DNA from: Azolla pinnata | Taxonomy: Eukaryota > Streptophyta > Polypodiopsida > Salviniales > Salviniaceae | DNA: 52,205 nt | Reading direction: 5' to 3' | NCBI GenBank assembly: GCA_037176905.1 | Contig: JBBBWG010029610.1 | Span: 1 to 52,205 of the forward strand | Part shown: one piece after another, positions 12,236 through 22,557 of the stretch | How positions within the stretch are numbered: the first letter of the stretch is position 1 | Layout of the letters: every line of letters begins with the position of its first letter | Program-made: the position numbers and the translations under genes | The notes under the pieces: generated by a model | The model's database searches: none | Told to the model about the DNA's origin: nothing | What the model saw: only the letters and a program-made list of their open reading frames with translations

Positions 12236-13737
12236 CAAAGTTGTTGACTAGCATGATGTAATTAGTAATTGATCAACTAGTCAAATCATAATTATGTATA
12301 CTCACTCGTTGAGGGGCTGTTGCGTAGCGGAGGTAGAGCGCGAGGTACACGATCTGGAATGCGACGCATGCGGCGTTGATCGTGATGACGGGGACCTGGT
12401 CACGTAGCACCCCGTACAGGCTCCAGAGTAGCGCTGCCATCAGCCCCCACACGTACGGCTGCGCCGAGAACGATCCTGTCGACTTCGACTTTGCGATCTG
12501 CCAGAATGTTGGCCTGTTTGATACCCAACATTATTAAATATTATTTTCTCCAGCTATCTTCGACTTGGTATTAAAAACTACTTAAAAACAACGCCCAGAG
12601 GCTCGTCAGTACAAATCGCAACTTTACACTTGGAACGAGCACACAAGCCACAAAAGTGTCATCCATCCATCCTCTTCCGATGGTGGGAATCGGAATATAG
12701 ATTGAGCAAGGAATACATAGATTAGCAATTCTGTTGTTTTTTCTGATGTGTTCGATTTATGAAGAGTTGACATCATGGGCTCATATTGTAATTCCCTGCT
12801 TGACCTACAAGTGGTAGATGTAATTACATTAAAACGTTTTATGATCATACGAATATTGTCGGGAATTATTATTTCTATTTACTCCGATAAATATTGTCAT
12901 TGATCTGCTTATTTATTCTTAGTCTACTAATATCAATATTAATTTTTATAATATTCTAACACTCTTGTGTTACAAGTCGATTTCTTACAATTATTGTTAT
13001 ATTGATGATCCAATTATCATTGTCAATCATACTGATCAATCGATCAATCGATCGATATATAATTATAATAATAAATCCCGACGTGATCATGTTACTAGTG
13101 GCATCGATATTCATCCTAGTTAATCGATGTTGGCGCCAAGAAATATATGATATTCTCGACGTAATTAGCGGCAATATCGGTTACTAGTATGATTAAATAA
13201 ATAAATTTAAGCACAATTTTATAGCGAACATGATTAAGGAGCTGTTGATAGCTGAATTACATGCAAATCATATGGAATGAAAATTTGCATAGTTAATTGT
13301 TTTTCTTAGCTCTAATGATCAGTAATTATAGCAGCCGGCACCATAATTAATTGTTAACATTTTACGTGGGGTGGCCATGCAAACAATAGATTTTGTGCTT
13401 ATGGGTCATGATTAGGAGTAATTGATATAGGTTTTATATATAATTAGTGGCCAGCAAAAGCGACCTAATTACATCATAGATGATTGTCGAATCAATTAAA
13501 GATCTAGCTGATAATTAGCGAGTTAGGGTTAATGATCCGAATAATTACATTGGCGAGAGCTGCACCATCATGGCTGTCACATTTCCTGCATGCGTCGCAC
13601 AAACCCGCAAATTCCACAGCAAACGATGTAATTAAAGATGGTTAGTTCATATTAGCCCTCTAATTAGGACAGTGATCATGCTAGTAATCAATAATTAGCC
13701 CACCTAATATCCCAAGCAGGAATCCAAGCAGGTGCAT
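7742..13737 (-). CDS. SWEET: SWEET sugar transporter, six exons, 299 aa
   Basis: Exons: 13737-13704, 13585-13549, 12513-12306, 11165-10974, 10141-10022 and 8050-7742 (34, 37, 208, 192, 120 and 309 bp). All junctions are GT-AG, the phases close, and the 37-bp and 120-bp exons are typical of the family. The protein starts [13 protein letters not shown] and has two MtN3/saliva repeats in seven predicted membrane helices. All four conserved prolines are present (P23, P43 in AQPY, P153 in AAPL, P170 in EYMPF), as are the pocket asparagines N70 (TINA) and N200 (IPNA). SWEETs are bidirectional uniporters for sucrose or hexoses at the plasma membrane or tonoplast. Odd points: AMMVQ in helix 1, where a run of Phe/Leu is usual, and a polar tail from about residue 216 rich in Ile, Asp and Asn. 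Exons 3-5 are GC-rich at third positions, unlike the neighbouring genes. Clade and substrate cannot be fixed by eye. Confidence 0.93.
12197..12236. repeat. (GAT)n microsatellite in SWEET intron 3
   Basis: An uninterrupted run of about 13 GAT units lies in the intron between the 12513-12306 and 11165-10974 exons, about 70 bp below the intron's donor. It has no coding role. Confidence 0.95.
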
Positions 13738-13956
13738 CTTAATTAAAGCTGCAAGGATCTTAAATTAGTTCGTGATTATAGCTGTAATTATATTTATCAA
13801 CACGCGGCGCCGGACTAGGAAGCAGAATCAACAATTTGTATATAATTATATTCTATAGAATTTGGTTACTCTGATTATATTATAATAATTAACCACAAGG
13901 ATTCAGCAGCTGCAATTGATTGCAGCTTGTAATTAATATGTATGTATAGAATTAGA

Positions 13957-13966
13957 TTATATATAG
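13957..13966 (-). promoter_or_regulatory. Candidate TATA box for SWEET
   Basis: On the minus strand CTATATATAA lies about 220 bp upstream of the SWEET start codon at 13737, a plausible distance for a short unspliced leader. The surroundings are generally TA-rich, so a chance match is quite possible. No other promoter element was recognised. Confidence 0.3.
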
Positions 13967-14559
13967 CTAGCTAGATCAGAGGACACGGAGATCGATCGAA
14001 CCGAATCGATTAATTATAATAACGCTCGATTCGATCGATATCGATATCCCCCGACCAGCAGCTTATAGGGCTCTGATTACATCTAGGCTGGAGATGATTA
14101 GGATCAGATCATATTGTATTGAATATATATGATCTATCTAATTCTATATTCTATCTAATCTATCTATCTAATCTAATCTAATCTATCTCTGATAATTGTA
14201 ATGTATTAGTTGAGATATATAGATGGACAATAGTATAGGCAGTGTAATATACGTGTGATTGATTATATCTGCGGTCGATGCAGATCTGTTTAAACGGATG
14301 GGATTTGGATATTATTGTAATTAATTGGAGCTGATGATGATCTGCACGAGCATTGGATGATAGATCATCAAGCTAATTCACGCGAGCTTTATAATGGAAA
14401 GAGATCAAGAGAACTAGACCAGAGAGATCAGAGAAAGAGAATCAAAAGGTGAGAAAGAGATCAGAGAGATTATGTGATCTGATCAGATGATCATGATCAG
14501 AGGAATATCTGGAAGCCAGCCATATCAGATCTGCACTTCTTCCTCATGATCTCATTCAT

Positions 14560-14710
14560 GTGATGATCCTCCTCTTCATCACCAGATCATCACCACCACC
14601 ATCACTACCACCATCACCATCACCAGATCATCATAACAAGATCATCATCGTCTTCAGTTCTAATTCATCATTGCATCATCATCATCATCATTCACCACCA
14701 TCATCATCAT

Positions 14711-14742
<32 letters not shown>

Positions 14743-16115
14743 CATCATCTTCATCATCACCTTCACCATGATCATCACCATCACCATCATCTTCTTCTAA
14801 TTCTTCATATATCATCATCATCATCATGGTGTGATGATGATCACTGCCAGATCATCAGCCGCCGGATTGATCAATATGGAATTAGAAGATCACCCACCAA
14901 ATTGACCCATCTAATCCGATCTTCTTCTTTCTTCTTTCTTTCTTTCTTGCTTTTTCTTCTTCTTCTTCTTCTTCTTCTTCTTCTTTCTTCTTTCTTCTTT
15001 CTTCTTTCTTCTTCTTCTGATCCGGTATAATCGAAAGCCGGTCATTTTCTTCCCAAACACGTCTATGATCATTCTTTTTGTGTCATGGCCGTTCTCATGA
15101 TCACAAGCATATGATCCATAGAACAAGCCAATCTGATCTCCTCCGTCAGATCATCATTTTCTTAATGCTATCAGCAAGAATGCATACATACATACATACA
15201 TACATATACACGCAGCATGCATGCAATATGCATGCATGCAGTCGGCCCCATTCATATATACTTTATAAACATGCATGCATGATGCATTGATCACTCATCG
15301 GCCCATAATATATTCATGAACGGCCGCCAACATAGCATACAATATCCATATAATTATTTCGTATACAATATATTAAAACGTGCATGCATGCAATGCATAA
15401 TTCTATGATCCGTTAATGATAATATATCCACAAGCATTGCATGCATGCATCGTAGGATTATTACTGCATGCAACTCTATTATGCATTCATCCTGCAATAA
15501 TATGTGCGCTATTAATAGTGTTGTCGCGATAATTAGATGCTAATCACAATGGACAATATTGGATATAATTGGATGAATAATTATATTCGATTGCAGTTGC
15601 AAGTACGCTTATAATTGGCCTAATATGTATAATATTGGATCATTATAAATTGGTGGGTGCTGACCATCAATATTCATCTGCATCATCATCATCACCACCA
15701 TCCTCATCATCACCACCATCATCATCACTACCATGATCATCATCATCACCACCACCATCATCTTCTTCTTCTTCAGATTCATCATCGGCAGCTTGCGTAT
15801 GTATGATCGATATATGATTATTTTGTATGGATTAATTAGGCCGGCTAATTCGACCAGCTCCACATCGACATCGACCACCACCGATTGATCATATAATTAT
15901 CAAATCTCTAATTTGATCATCGTCACCACCGCCACCATCATCATCAGCATCCGTACCACCGTGATCATCATCACCATCATCACCATCGTGATCATGATCA
16001 TCACGTCCATCACCATCAAACAACAATATTATGATCATGCAATTCGCATACCTAATTATCTTGTTTTCGTGGCTATGCAGTACACACACCTATAATGTTG
16101 TTGTTGTTGTTGAGC
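14560..16115. repeat. Cluster of trinucleotide and tetranucleotide microsatellites upstream of SWEET
   Basis: Successive low-complexity tracts include CAT/CAC-rich stretches (14577-14700), (TTC)n at 14711-14740, CTT/CTTT runs at 14925-15017, (CATA)n at about 15183-15206, ATGCATGC runs to about 15470, two more CAT/CAC tracts (15675-15780 and 15915-16015) and (GTT)n at about 16095-16112. Between them lie GATC- and AATTA-rich sequence. Open frames here encode only Ser/His/Met/Lys runs. The cluster begins about 820 bp upstream of the SWEET start codon. Confidence 0.9.
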
Positions 16116-17821
16116 TTTGAACTGCAAATTTTTTTTCTGCCTTTTGATCGGCGATCATGAGAAAAATAACACGCTTTCTGGGCCGCTTTCCTAATCTGTG
16201 CGAATTGTGTACTTCCTTCCACGCACACGTTCAAAACCCGGGCCGCCGTTTTGCCCTTTTTAGGTATGCATCCTTCTCCCAGAACAATCAAACGGATCTT
16301 TTTGCTTTCCCGTATGATTAATTCCTTTGTTTATAATAATCTTTCCATCACCCAAACCATCTGCTCTTGGATCGATCGATCCTTGCCGATTTGCAATATA
16401 ATATCATGATCCGCAGATCACATTAATTTGCAATATCATATGATCCGCGAATTAACCATGATCCCTTTGATTGATCTTTGCTAATTTGCAACATATCGAT
16501 CTTTGCTACGTTGCAATGTATCGATCTTTGCTAATAATTTGCATTCATGGACGGCGAATTGATTATTGATCACCTCATGATGAACGATCAATTATGGGCC
16601 CTTAGGTGTTTAGGGTTCAGTTTAATCGGCTGCGGATCGTCATTTGCAGGCGAACATTTCAAATAAGTCGTTAATCTAGGGGTAAATATAAATTATAGAT
16701 TGATTAACGACACTAGGAGTACTGATTTTTAAAACCGCGGCTTCTTAATTAGTTTGATGTTCTCATGTCATCTACTACTCTAATCGTTCGATATCATAAT
16801 CTACAGATTCGTGTTGTGACGAGTACATATACATATGATTGGAACCTCTCTAAATATACAATTATAATATGATAGAAGAATGTAATTTGTGCTAAAAGAA
16901 TATGAGATAGAACAAACATTAATCCTTCAAAATTGACTTACTCTTAATATAATTAGGTCTACATTTGGAATATAACTTATAATGCGACTTCCATTTTTAA
17001 GGTAATTAATCATCTAACTGAATATACTGATCACTACACAACACAGCACCTTGAAAGACAAGTTATAACTTGCTCCATTTTTTTAGATTACAAGTCGCCC
17101 CTTTTGTTTTTTTCCCCAAAATGGAATCCTTTCATTAATTAATGAGAATTCAAAGAGAATGACTAAATAGCTACTATCTTACTGGCAGACATACCAAAAT
17201 GGTAAATTGTACACCTATCTTGGTTTACCATATGATACTAGACTTAAACGTGTCACTGCCTCCATTCATGAATGAAAACATCTCTCTCCTAAGTACAATC
17301 GAATCAACATTTCCTTGCATTGCATCATACTGACCCTTGATTATGTGTACTGACTCCAAACATATTGTATAATATCCATTGCAGACAATTTCTTTTCCTT
17401 GAAGACCAAAGAACATCTTGTTGTCCATAACTTCTAATAAACTATTCCAGACAGTAACTCCTACAGATTGCACACCTCCAGCTTATTTCTCTCACAGAAA
17501 GCACATATATCATACACATGTTTTTCCAATTTTCCAAGACCAAAAGTAAATCAATTAATCCACTTCAAATGCATATTTTACCTCAAACACATCTACCCGG
17601 GCTACCGTTCCCCACAATATTATTCTAGCAAATCATAATCTAGATAATATCCTCAACACTCTTCCCCAAACTTGCAAATTTGCCATTCACAAAGTATCAA
17701 ATTGTCCTATGATAGTGAGTACCAGCTTAGGCAATATGGCTCTTACTATTTACCATAAACACAAAGTGAAACACCAAAATTGTTATAATCACAAAATGTA
17801 ATAAACGTGTTCGTGCAAGCA
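16116..17821. other. Gene-poor spacer, one unrecognised 82-codon open frame
   Basis: No domain was recognised. The GATC-rich composition fades at about 16.6 kb. A minus-strand frame at 17473-17225 is open for 82 codons with a balanced amino-acid mix (it contains GVTVWNSLLEVMDN). I could not assign it to a family and found no splice sites extending it. It may be a fragment of a decayed transposon. Confidence 0.4.
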
Positions 17822-17942
17822 TTCAAACGTTTGAAAATGTTTTAAAACAAACACGTTTGAAAAGGTTTTAAAACAAATACGTTTGAAAAGATTTAAAAAC
17901 AAACACTTTTGAAAAGATTTGAAAACAAACACGTTTGAAAAG
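17822..17942. repeat. 26-bp tandem repeat, five copies
   Basis: Units of AAACACGTTTGAAAAG plus ten A/T-rich bases repeat at 17849, 17875, 17901 and 17927, with a more diverged first copy from 17822. Each contains the near-palindrome CAAACGTTTG or ACACGTTTGA. No coding meaning is seen. Confidence 0.92.
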
Positions 17943-18766
17943 GGAAAAATGTGTAATATTCTTTTTTTTTCATTTTTTCCTTTTTTTTATATGTTGTTGC
18001 TATTTTTTGTGTTCTTTTCCCTAATACTCATTCTCTCTTTTATGACATGTGATTATATGTGATTCAACCATTATATAATATAGAACATGGTCAGTTTTTT
18101 AAAATTTACTTTAAGATGATTTACTACACGTTTGATTGGAAACATACACACATGGTATACATATGGTCAATTCTATGGTTACAATCATGACCCATCAAAA
18201 CTTTCATCCCCCACAATATATATACATAAAATTGATAAATGAGAATTACAAAAATACATGGGAGACATATATACTCTCATCACCTCTACAATATACAAAC
18301 TCATGAAATGATTGGAGAAGGAGAAAGAAACCGTGGAGGTACAAAGGACCACCTCAAACCCTCTACAATTTGATGAAAACAAAACATTGTGGCTCATACT
18401 ATTTTCTTTATATGTTCTTTGAGATCTAGGAAAGCCCTCTTGCATTTAGCTTTCTAGATCATTTTCCATAATGTGATGTTGCCTAGGAGTTATCATTGTT
18501 CTCCGTCCTCTGACAGCCATAGGAGGAGAGGCCTAAAGTCGTTAGACGAAGCTTCATATAATCCAATATTTACAAGCAGAGGGAGGTATGCTACTGTTAC
18601 ATCTTCAAAATTTTCTTTCCAATTTCGTAGAGCATTCGAAGAATTGAACAAACCTTTTCAATTCTAGGATCGTTCCATACACATTCTTTGGGATCCCAAA
18701 ATTGTAAACAAGTAAGAGGGAAATCATCCTATGGAGTGGCGCTTAATCATAAGACCAAGTTGTAGA

Positions 18767-19077
18767 AATGTGTTGTGATGTGTAAGTGCTAAGAGTAGAG
18801 TTAGACTAGAGAGAATGAGAGTAAGAGAGCAAGTAGTGATCCAAGGGAGGTAATATTAGCTCTAAATGAACTACTTCATGAAAGTGAAATATATCAAACA
18901 ATGAACAAGTAAACTCTAGGGTTCACACTGTATGTTCACACAGTTAAGTGACATGTATGGGGTGTGAGGCTTTTATGCTTAAAAACACCCACGTGAAACG
19001 ACTACTATGCCCCAATGAGGGTATAATGTACAACGGAAAGAAGTACAAGTAGGGGCTGAGGTACAATATGACAGATC
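18767..19077 (-). mobile_element. Candidate LTR, reverse orientation
   Basis: On the minus strand the block reads like a plant LTR: a TG start, a TATA-like CATAAAAG with CACACCCC just after it, a pyrimidine-rich stretch (GCTCTCTTACTCTCATTCTC) and an end ACATTTCTACA. That end is followed by ACTTGGTCTTATGA, which weakly resembles the tRNA-Met primer-binding site of copia elements. No second LTR or pol motif was found. Exact ends are guesses. Confidence 0.3.
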
Positions 19078-20720
19078 AGGTTACGTAGGGTCTGTCTGTA
19101 AAAGCTTAGCTCCGAGTCCCATCAGTCCTTGAAGGATCTGGAAGCAAGCCATCAGCAATGTTGATCATAATGTCTATCTTGTGGAGGTCCACCTGTCTGT
19201 GGGTGACTGACTCACAGATGAAGCGAAACCGGACCTATATATGTTCTATTTTCGCATGGAAAACGGGATATTTTGCCAGTTTGATTGCTCACCTGCATCT
19301 GTTAAGTATACATGGTCTAGACTTGGAGTATAGAAGTCCGGGATCGGGGTGCGAGCTTTGTGCCCTTATTTGGTGGAATGTGGACAAATGTAGTTAGGCT
19401 TCCTTCCTGACCAAAGTGCCCGCGGTACTCGAAATTTTACAGGCCTAGAAGGGGACAAGCTGATATTAAATATTACTGCTGATTGAAGTGCCTCCGCCCA
19501 ACAATGTAGCAACATTTCCAATCATATATATGTCAAAATCGAGACCCTTTCCCAAACATCTGGTATGGCATCGGCTGTGCTTTAGTTGTATTTCGCTTCG
19601 TACATGTAACGATTATAGCCATATAATATGAAATTAGTGTAGATAAAATCCCAATGTTATTGCTAACATGTTGGCATTTTTTACAGTTCGCTAACAGTAG
19701 AATATTCTTTTCTGGAAACAAAAAATCAACGTTGTTTTTCCATATTTAGAGAACAACGTTGATATTCTTTTGTAGCAGACCAACAATGTTTTTGTTGAGA
19801 AATATTGTTGTCTTTTCCACGAGCATACGAACTAGAAAACCAGGGTTCCATATAGATTGTCTAAATCGATCCATTTCACTTTGGTTCCTTGCGCACGAAT
19901 CTGTCTGTCTTACCATGAATCTAGAAGTTTGGCTTGCTGGTTCAGAATTTAGCGACCTGGGGCTCAGCTTGCCAAGAGACACGTAATCGTTGGTTGGCAG
20001 GCAAGCGATCTTCACAACTGCCGATTTTTCCATGGTCCTTCTGATGGTAGTTGGAAGAAGCTTTTGTACCAAGGATACAAGTTACCGGACATTTGCATTC
20101 AACTTACTACAAGACGATAAAAAGTCCCATATACAAACACACACACCAACACTTGTGGGCCAATGCCAGCAAGATCTATAGATTAATTGCTAGGGAGGAA
20201 GGAGATACTGTGAAGTCTGAACTGGCAATGCACAACAGAGTTCTTTTATAAAATCGTTTTGTGCGGAACGATGTCCCATCACCAGTCATAAATCGAACCA
20301 TACTCGTCTTAGAATCGACGAGTCCTGCTGATGTTCTTATTTGACAACAGGGCATTCGTCATTCTGCACGATTTCACGCGTGTGTCATAGCCTCCGGCAC
20401 ACGTAAAAATCGCAGTTTTTTCCAATGGCCCATGCAGTCGGTGCGTGCGTAATCGCAACTGTTTTTCAAACAGCTCCGGCAGCTTCCGAAACCGTGTTTT
20501 TTTTTGTGTTGTTTTTTCCTATCTCGCTGACGATGCGGATCGTCGATGCGACAAATAAAAGAAGAAGAAGAGAAAAATGCTGACGATGCGAATCGTCGAT
20601 CGTGCTAAACGATGATGTTTTTCGTTTCGTCGCATGCTGCTTGCTGCTTGCCGATCGATCGATGCATCAGCGAGACGTTCGGCGATCTGGAAACAGCAGA
20701 CAGAGCCTTTGAAAAGTGGA
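19078..20720. other. Spacer upstream of the C2-GRAM gene
   Basis: No gene is supported. It holds an inverted repeat at 19725-19763 and a CG-rich patch at about 20260-20690. In that patch GCTGACGATGCG(G/A)ATCGTCGAT occurs twice (about 20527 and 20579). Open frames are short and show no domain. Confidence 0.45.
19725..19763. repeat. 12-bp inverted repeat, hairpin-forming
   Basis: ATCAACGTTGTT (19725-19736) and AACAACGTTGAT (19752-19763) are perfect reverse complements separated by 15 bases. Each arm contains the self-complementary CAACGTTG. Further AACAATGTT/ATATTGTTGT elements follow within 70 bp. The function is unknown. Confidence 0.8.
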
Positions 20721-20726
20721 TACAGA

Positions 20727-20750
20727 TATTATAAATGCCAAGTGGGCCCA
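20727..20750 (+). promoter_or_regulatory. Candidate promoter core of the C2-GRAM-VASt gene
   Basis: ATTATAAATG at about 20727-20736 resembles a TATA box, and TGGGCCCA at 20743-20750 contains the plant TGGGCC (site II-type) element. If used, transcription would begin just before the (GAA)n tract and the leader would exceed 1.7 kb, so it must be spliced or another start is used. This is a weak inference. Confidence 0.25.
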
Positions 20751-20786
20751 AATATTTTTTTTAGGTAAGAACACAGAACACAACAC

Positions 20787-20870
20787 AGAAGAAGAAGAAG
20801 AAGAAAGAAGAAGAAGAAGAAATGAAGAAGAAGACTTTTAGAAGAAGAAGAAGAAATGAAGAAGAAGACT
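20787..20870. repeat. (GAA)n microsatellite
   Basis: An interrupted (GAA)n tract contains two related blocks, each joining GAAGAAGAAG to AAATGAAGAAGAAGACT. A second AAG-rich stretch followed by (GAC)n lies at about 21070-21130. Confidence 0.9.
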
Positions 20871-22557
20871 CTTTTATCTATTGTACAAGTGTCCTAGTAA
20901 AGACACAAAGGACGACTTCCAGCGATGATTAGTCCTAAGAGGAATAAGAACCTAAGAAAAAAAAGAAAAGGAATTAAGCGACTTCCGCAATGACAGTCGT
21001 AAGAGGAAGAAGAGTTGCAAGTGTCGTAAAAGGAATAAATCCGCAAGTCTTATGACCTAACTGTCGTAAGAGGAAGAAGAAGAAGCAGAAGAAGAAGAAG
21101 AAGAAGGAAGACGACGACGACGACGACGACCGCGAAGGAACTTTCTCCCATCGTCGCATTCTCTGCCATCGCTCCCATTTCTCAGAGCAGAAGCAGCGCC
21201 TGCTGTAAGCAGAGCCTCGGGGGAGGGAGAGAAGGAAGATCGCAAGGATCTCTCGTGCCTCCGCCCTCTCCTTCTTCGTCTTCTTCCCAGGTTAGCCTTT
21301 CCAAGCTCATGATCCTCTCCATTGTGTTTGACTTGATGAAAGACCATCGGAACGATCTCCACGTCCATCTACCTGAATTTAGAAGACAGGTCTGCAGAGA
21401 ATACCCAAAGGATCGCCATTTCTGAAGGTTCTCCCTCTCAAGCAAAAACATTGGCCTGGTTTTCTGTTCTCTCTCATTTTTTTCTCTGTAAAGAAGGTGG
21501 AAAGGAATCGCATCCTCATATAGAGATGAAAGTATATGGAATCTTAGAGTGAATCACCATTGGTGAAATTTCTCCTGTATAAACTAGCGTTTCAGGTTGA
21601 TAACTGTCCAGATTCTACCGATTTTTCTTTCTAAGCAAAGTAAACTTAACAATCAATTGGAAAGGAAGGTAGCAAGGAAAGCATCAGAAGGATCTCCATT
21701 GCTTGAATTCCTACTGTCCAGACATCCTTCCAAGTTTGTATTTTCCATCAGGGCCACAGCTTTGATGAAAGAGAAGTAGAACGTTCCAATGATGAAGAGA
21801 ATAATTTGTTCGCCAATAAGCGCTCAAAGAGATGGATTGATGTCAAAGCTGAAGGCTTAATCAGGAGAGAGAATCACCTTGACTGGAGTGTCGGGCTTAT
21901 AAGCTTTTACAGATATAACTGCTACAGTAGAGAGAAATCTTACAGTAACATGTGCTCAAAACGAAGGATTTCTATGAAGAATCATGATCGCTGAATTATA
22001 TCTTGCACAGTTTTCTCCTTTCTTGAGCTAATAATATCTTTCGTATTTCTTCTGCTTGTCCTTTAAAGGAAGATATAATATTTCAGCTCAGAAGAGGACG
22101 AATGCGGAGCTGATGTAAATGTGACAACCAAAAGATTACTTTCTCTAAGAATGGCATTGCCAGAGTGTCTCCTGTAGAGGTTAATTTTGCAGGCTCATGA
22201 ATTCCACATGAACATATGGGAATTCAAAGAATCACTACTTCCAAGATGTGTCCTATACAGCTTACTTCCTTTTGTTAACGAAAGCTGTGGAGTTTTAATA
22301 CAGAAGAAAACAATTTCTTAGTATTCATCATACAACGACATATTTTGATAATATGACCGAGCCATTGAGAAGAATCACCTCAGTCAATTGAAGCTCTGCT
22401 TGCACAGGTTGCTTTTCCGAGCTCATATATCTTCCATATTCTACTGCTTTATGGTAAAGGAACTTGAAGACATAGGGGGGAATTATTTGACATCAATCAG
22501 TATTGAAAGAGATGAACAGCTAACATAATTCGAGGGCTTCTCAGATTAAGAATCACC
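20871..22557 (+). other. Probable 5' leader region of the C2-GRAM-VASt gene
   Basis: No coding exon is supported. CTTCTTCCCAG at 21290 followed by GTTAGCC, and several TTTNCAGG sites, could be leader splice sites. A degenerate motif recurs: GAATCACC, about 15-20 bases, then CTCCTGTA/CTCCTGCA or a variant. It appears near 21550, 21870, 22230, 22370 and 22548, and the last copy contains the start codon (GAATCACCATGGCTG). Confidence 0.4.

Noticed and set aside
14560..15126. Ser/His/Leu-rich and Lys/Arg-rich open frames
   Set aside because: They are encoded by CAT, TTC and GAA microsatellites and have no non-repetitive sequence.
17822..17942. CRISPR-like array
   Set aside because: The units abut without unique spacers and the genome is a plant; it is a simple tandem repeat.
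20974..21451. Arg/Ser/Phe-rich open frames on the minus strand
   Set aside because: Low-complexity (GAA)n and (GAC)n translation lying in the likely 5' leader of the C2-GRAM gene.
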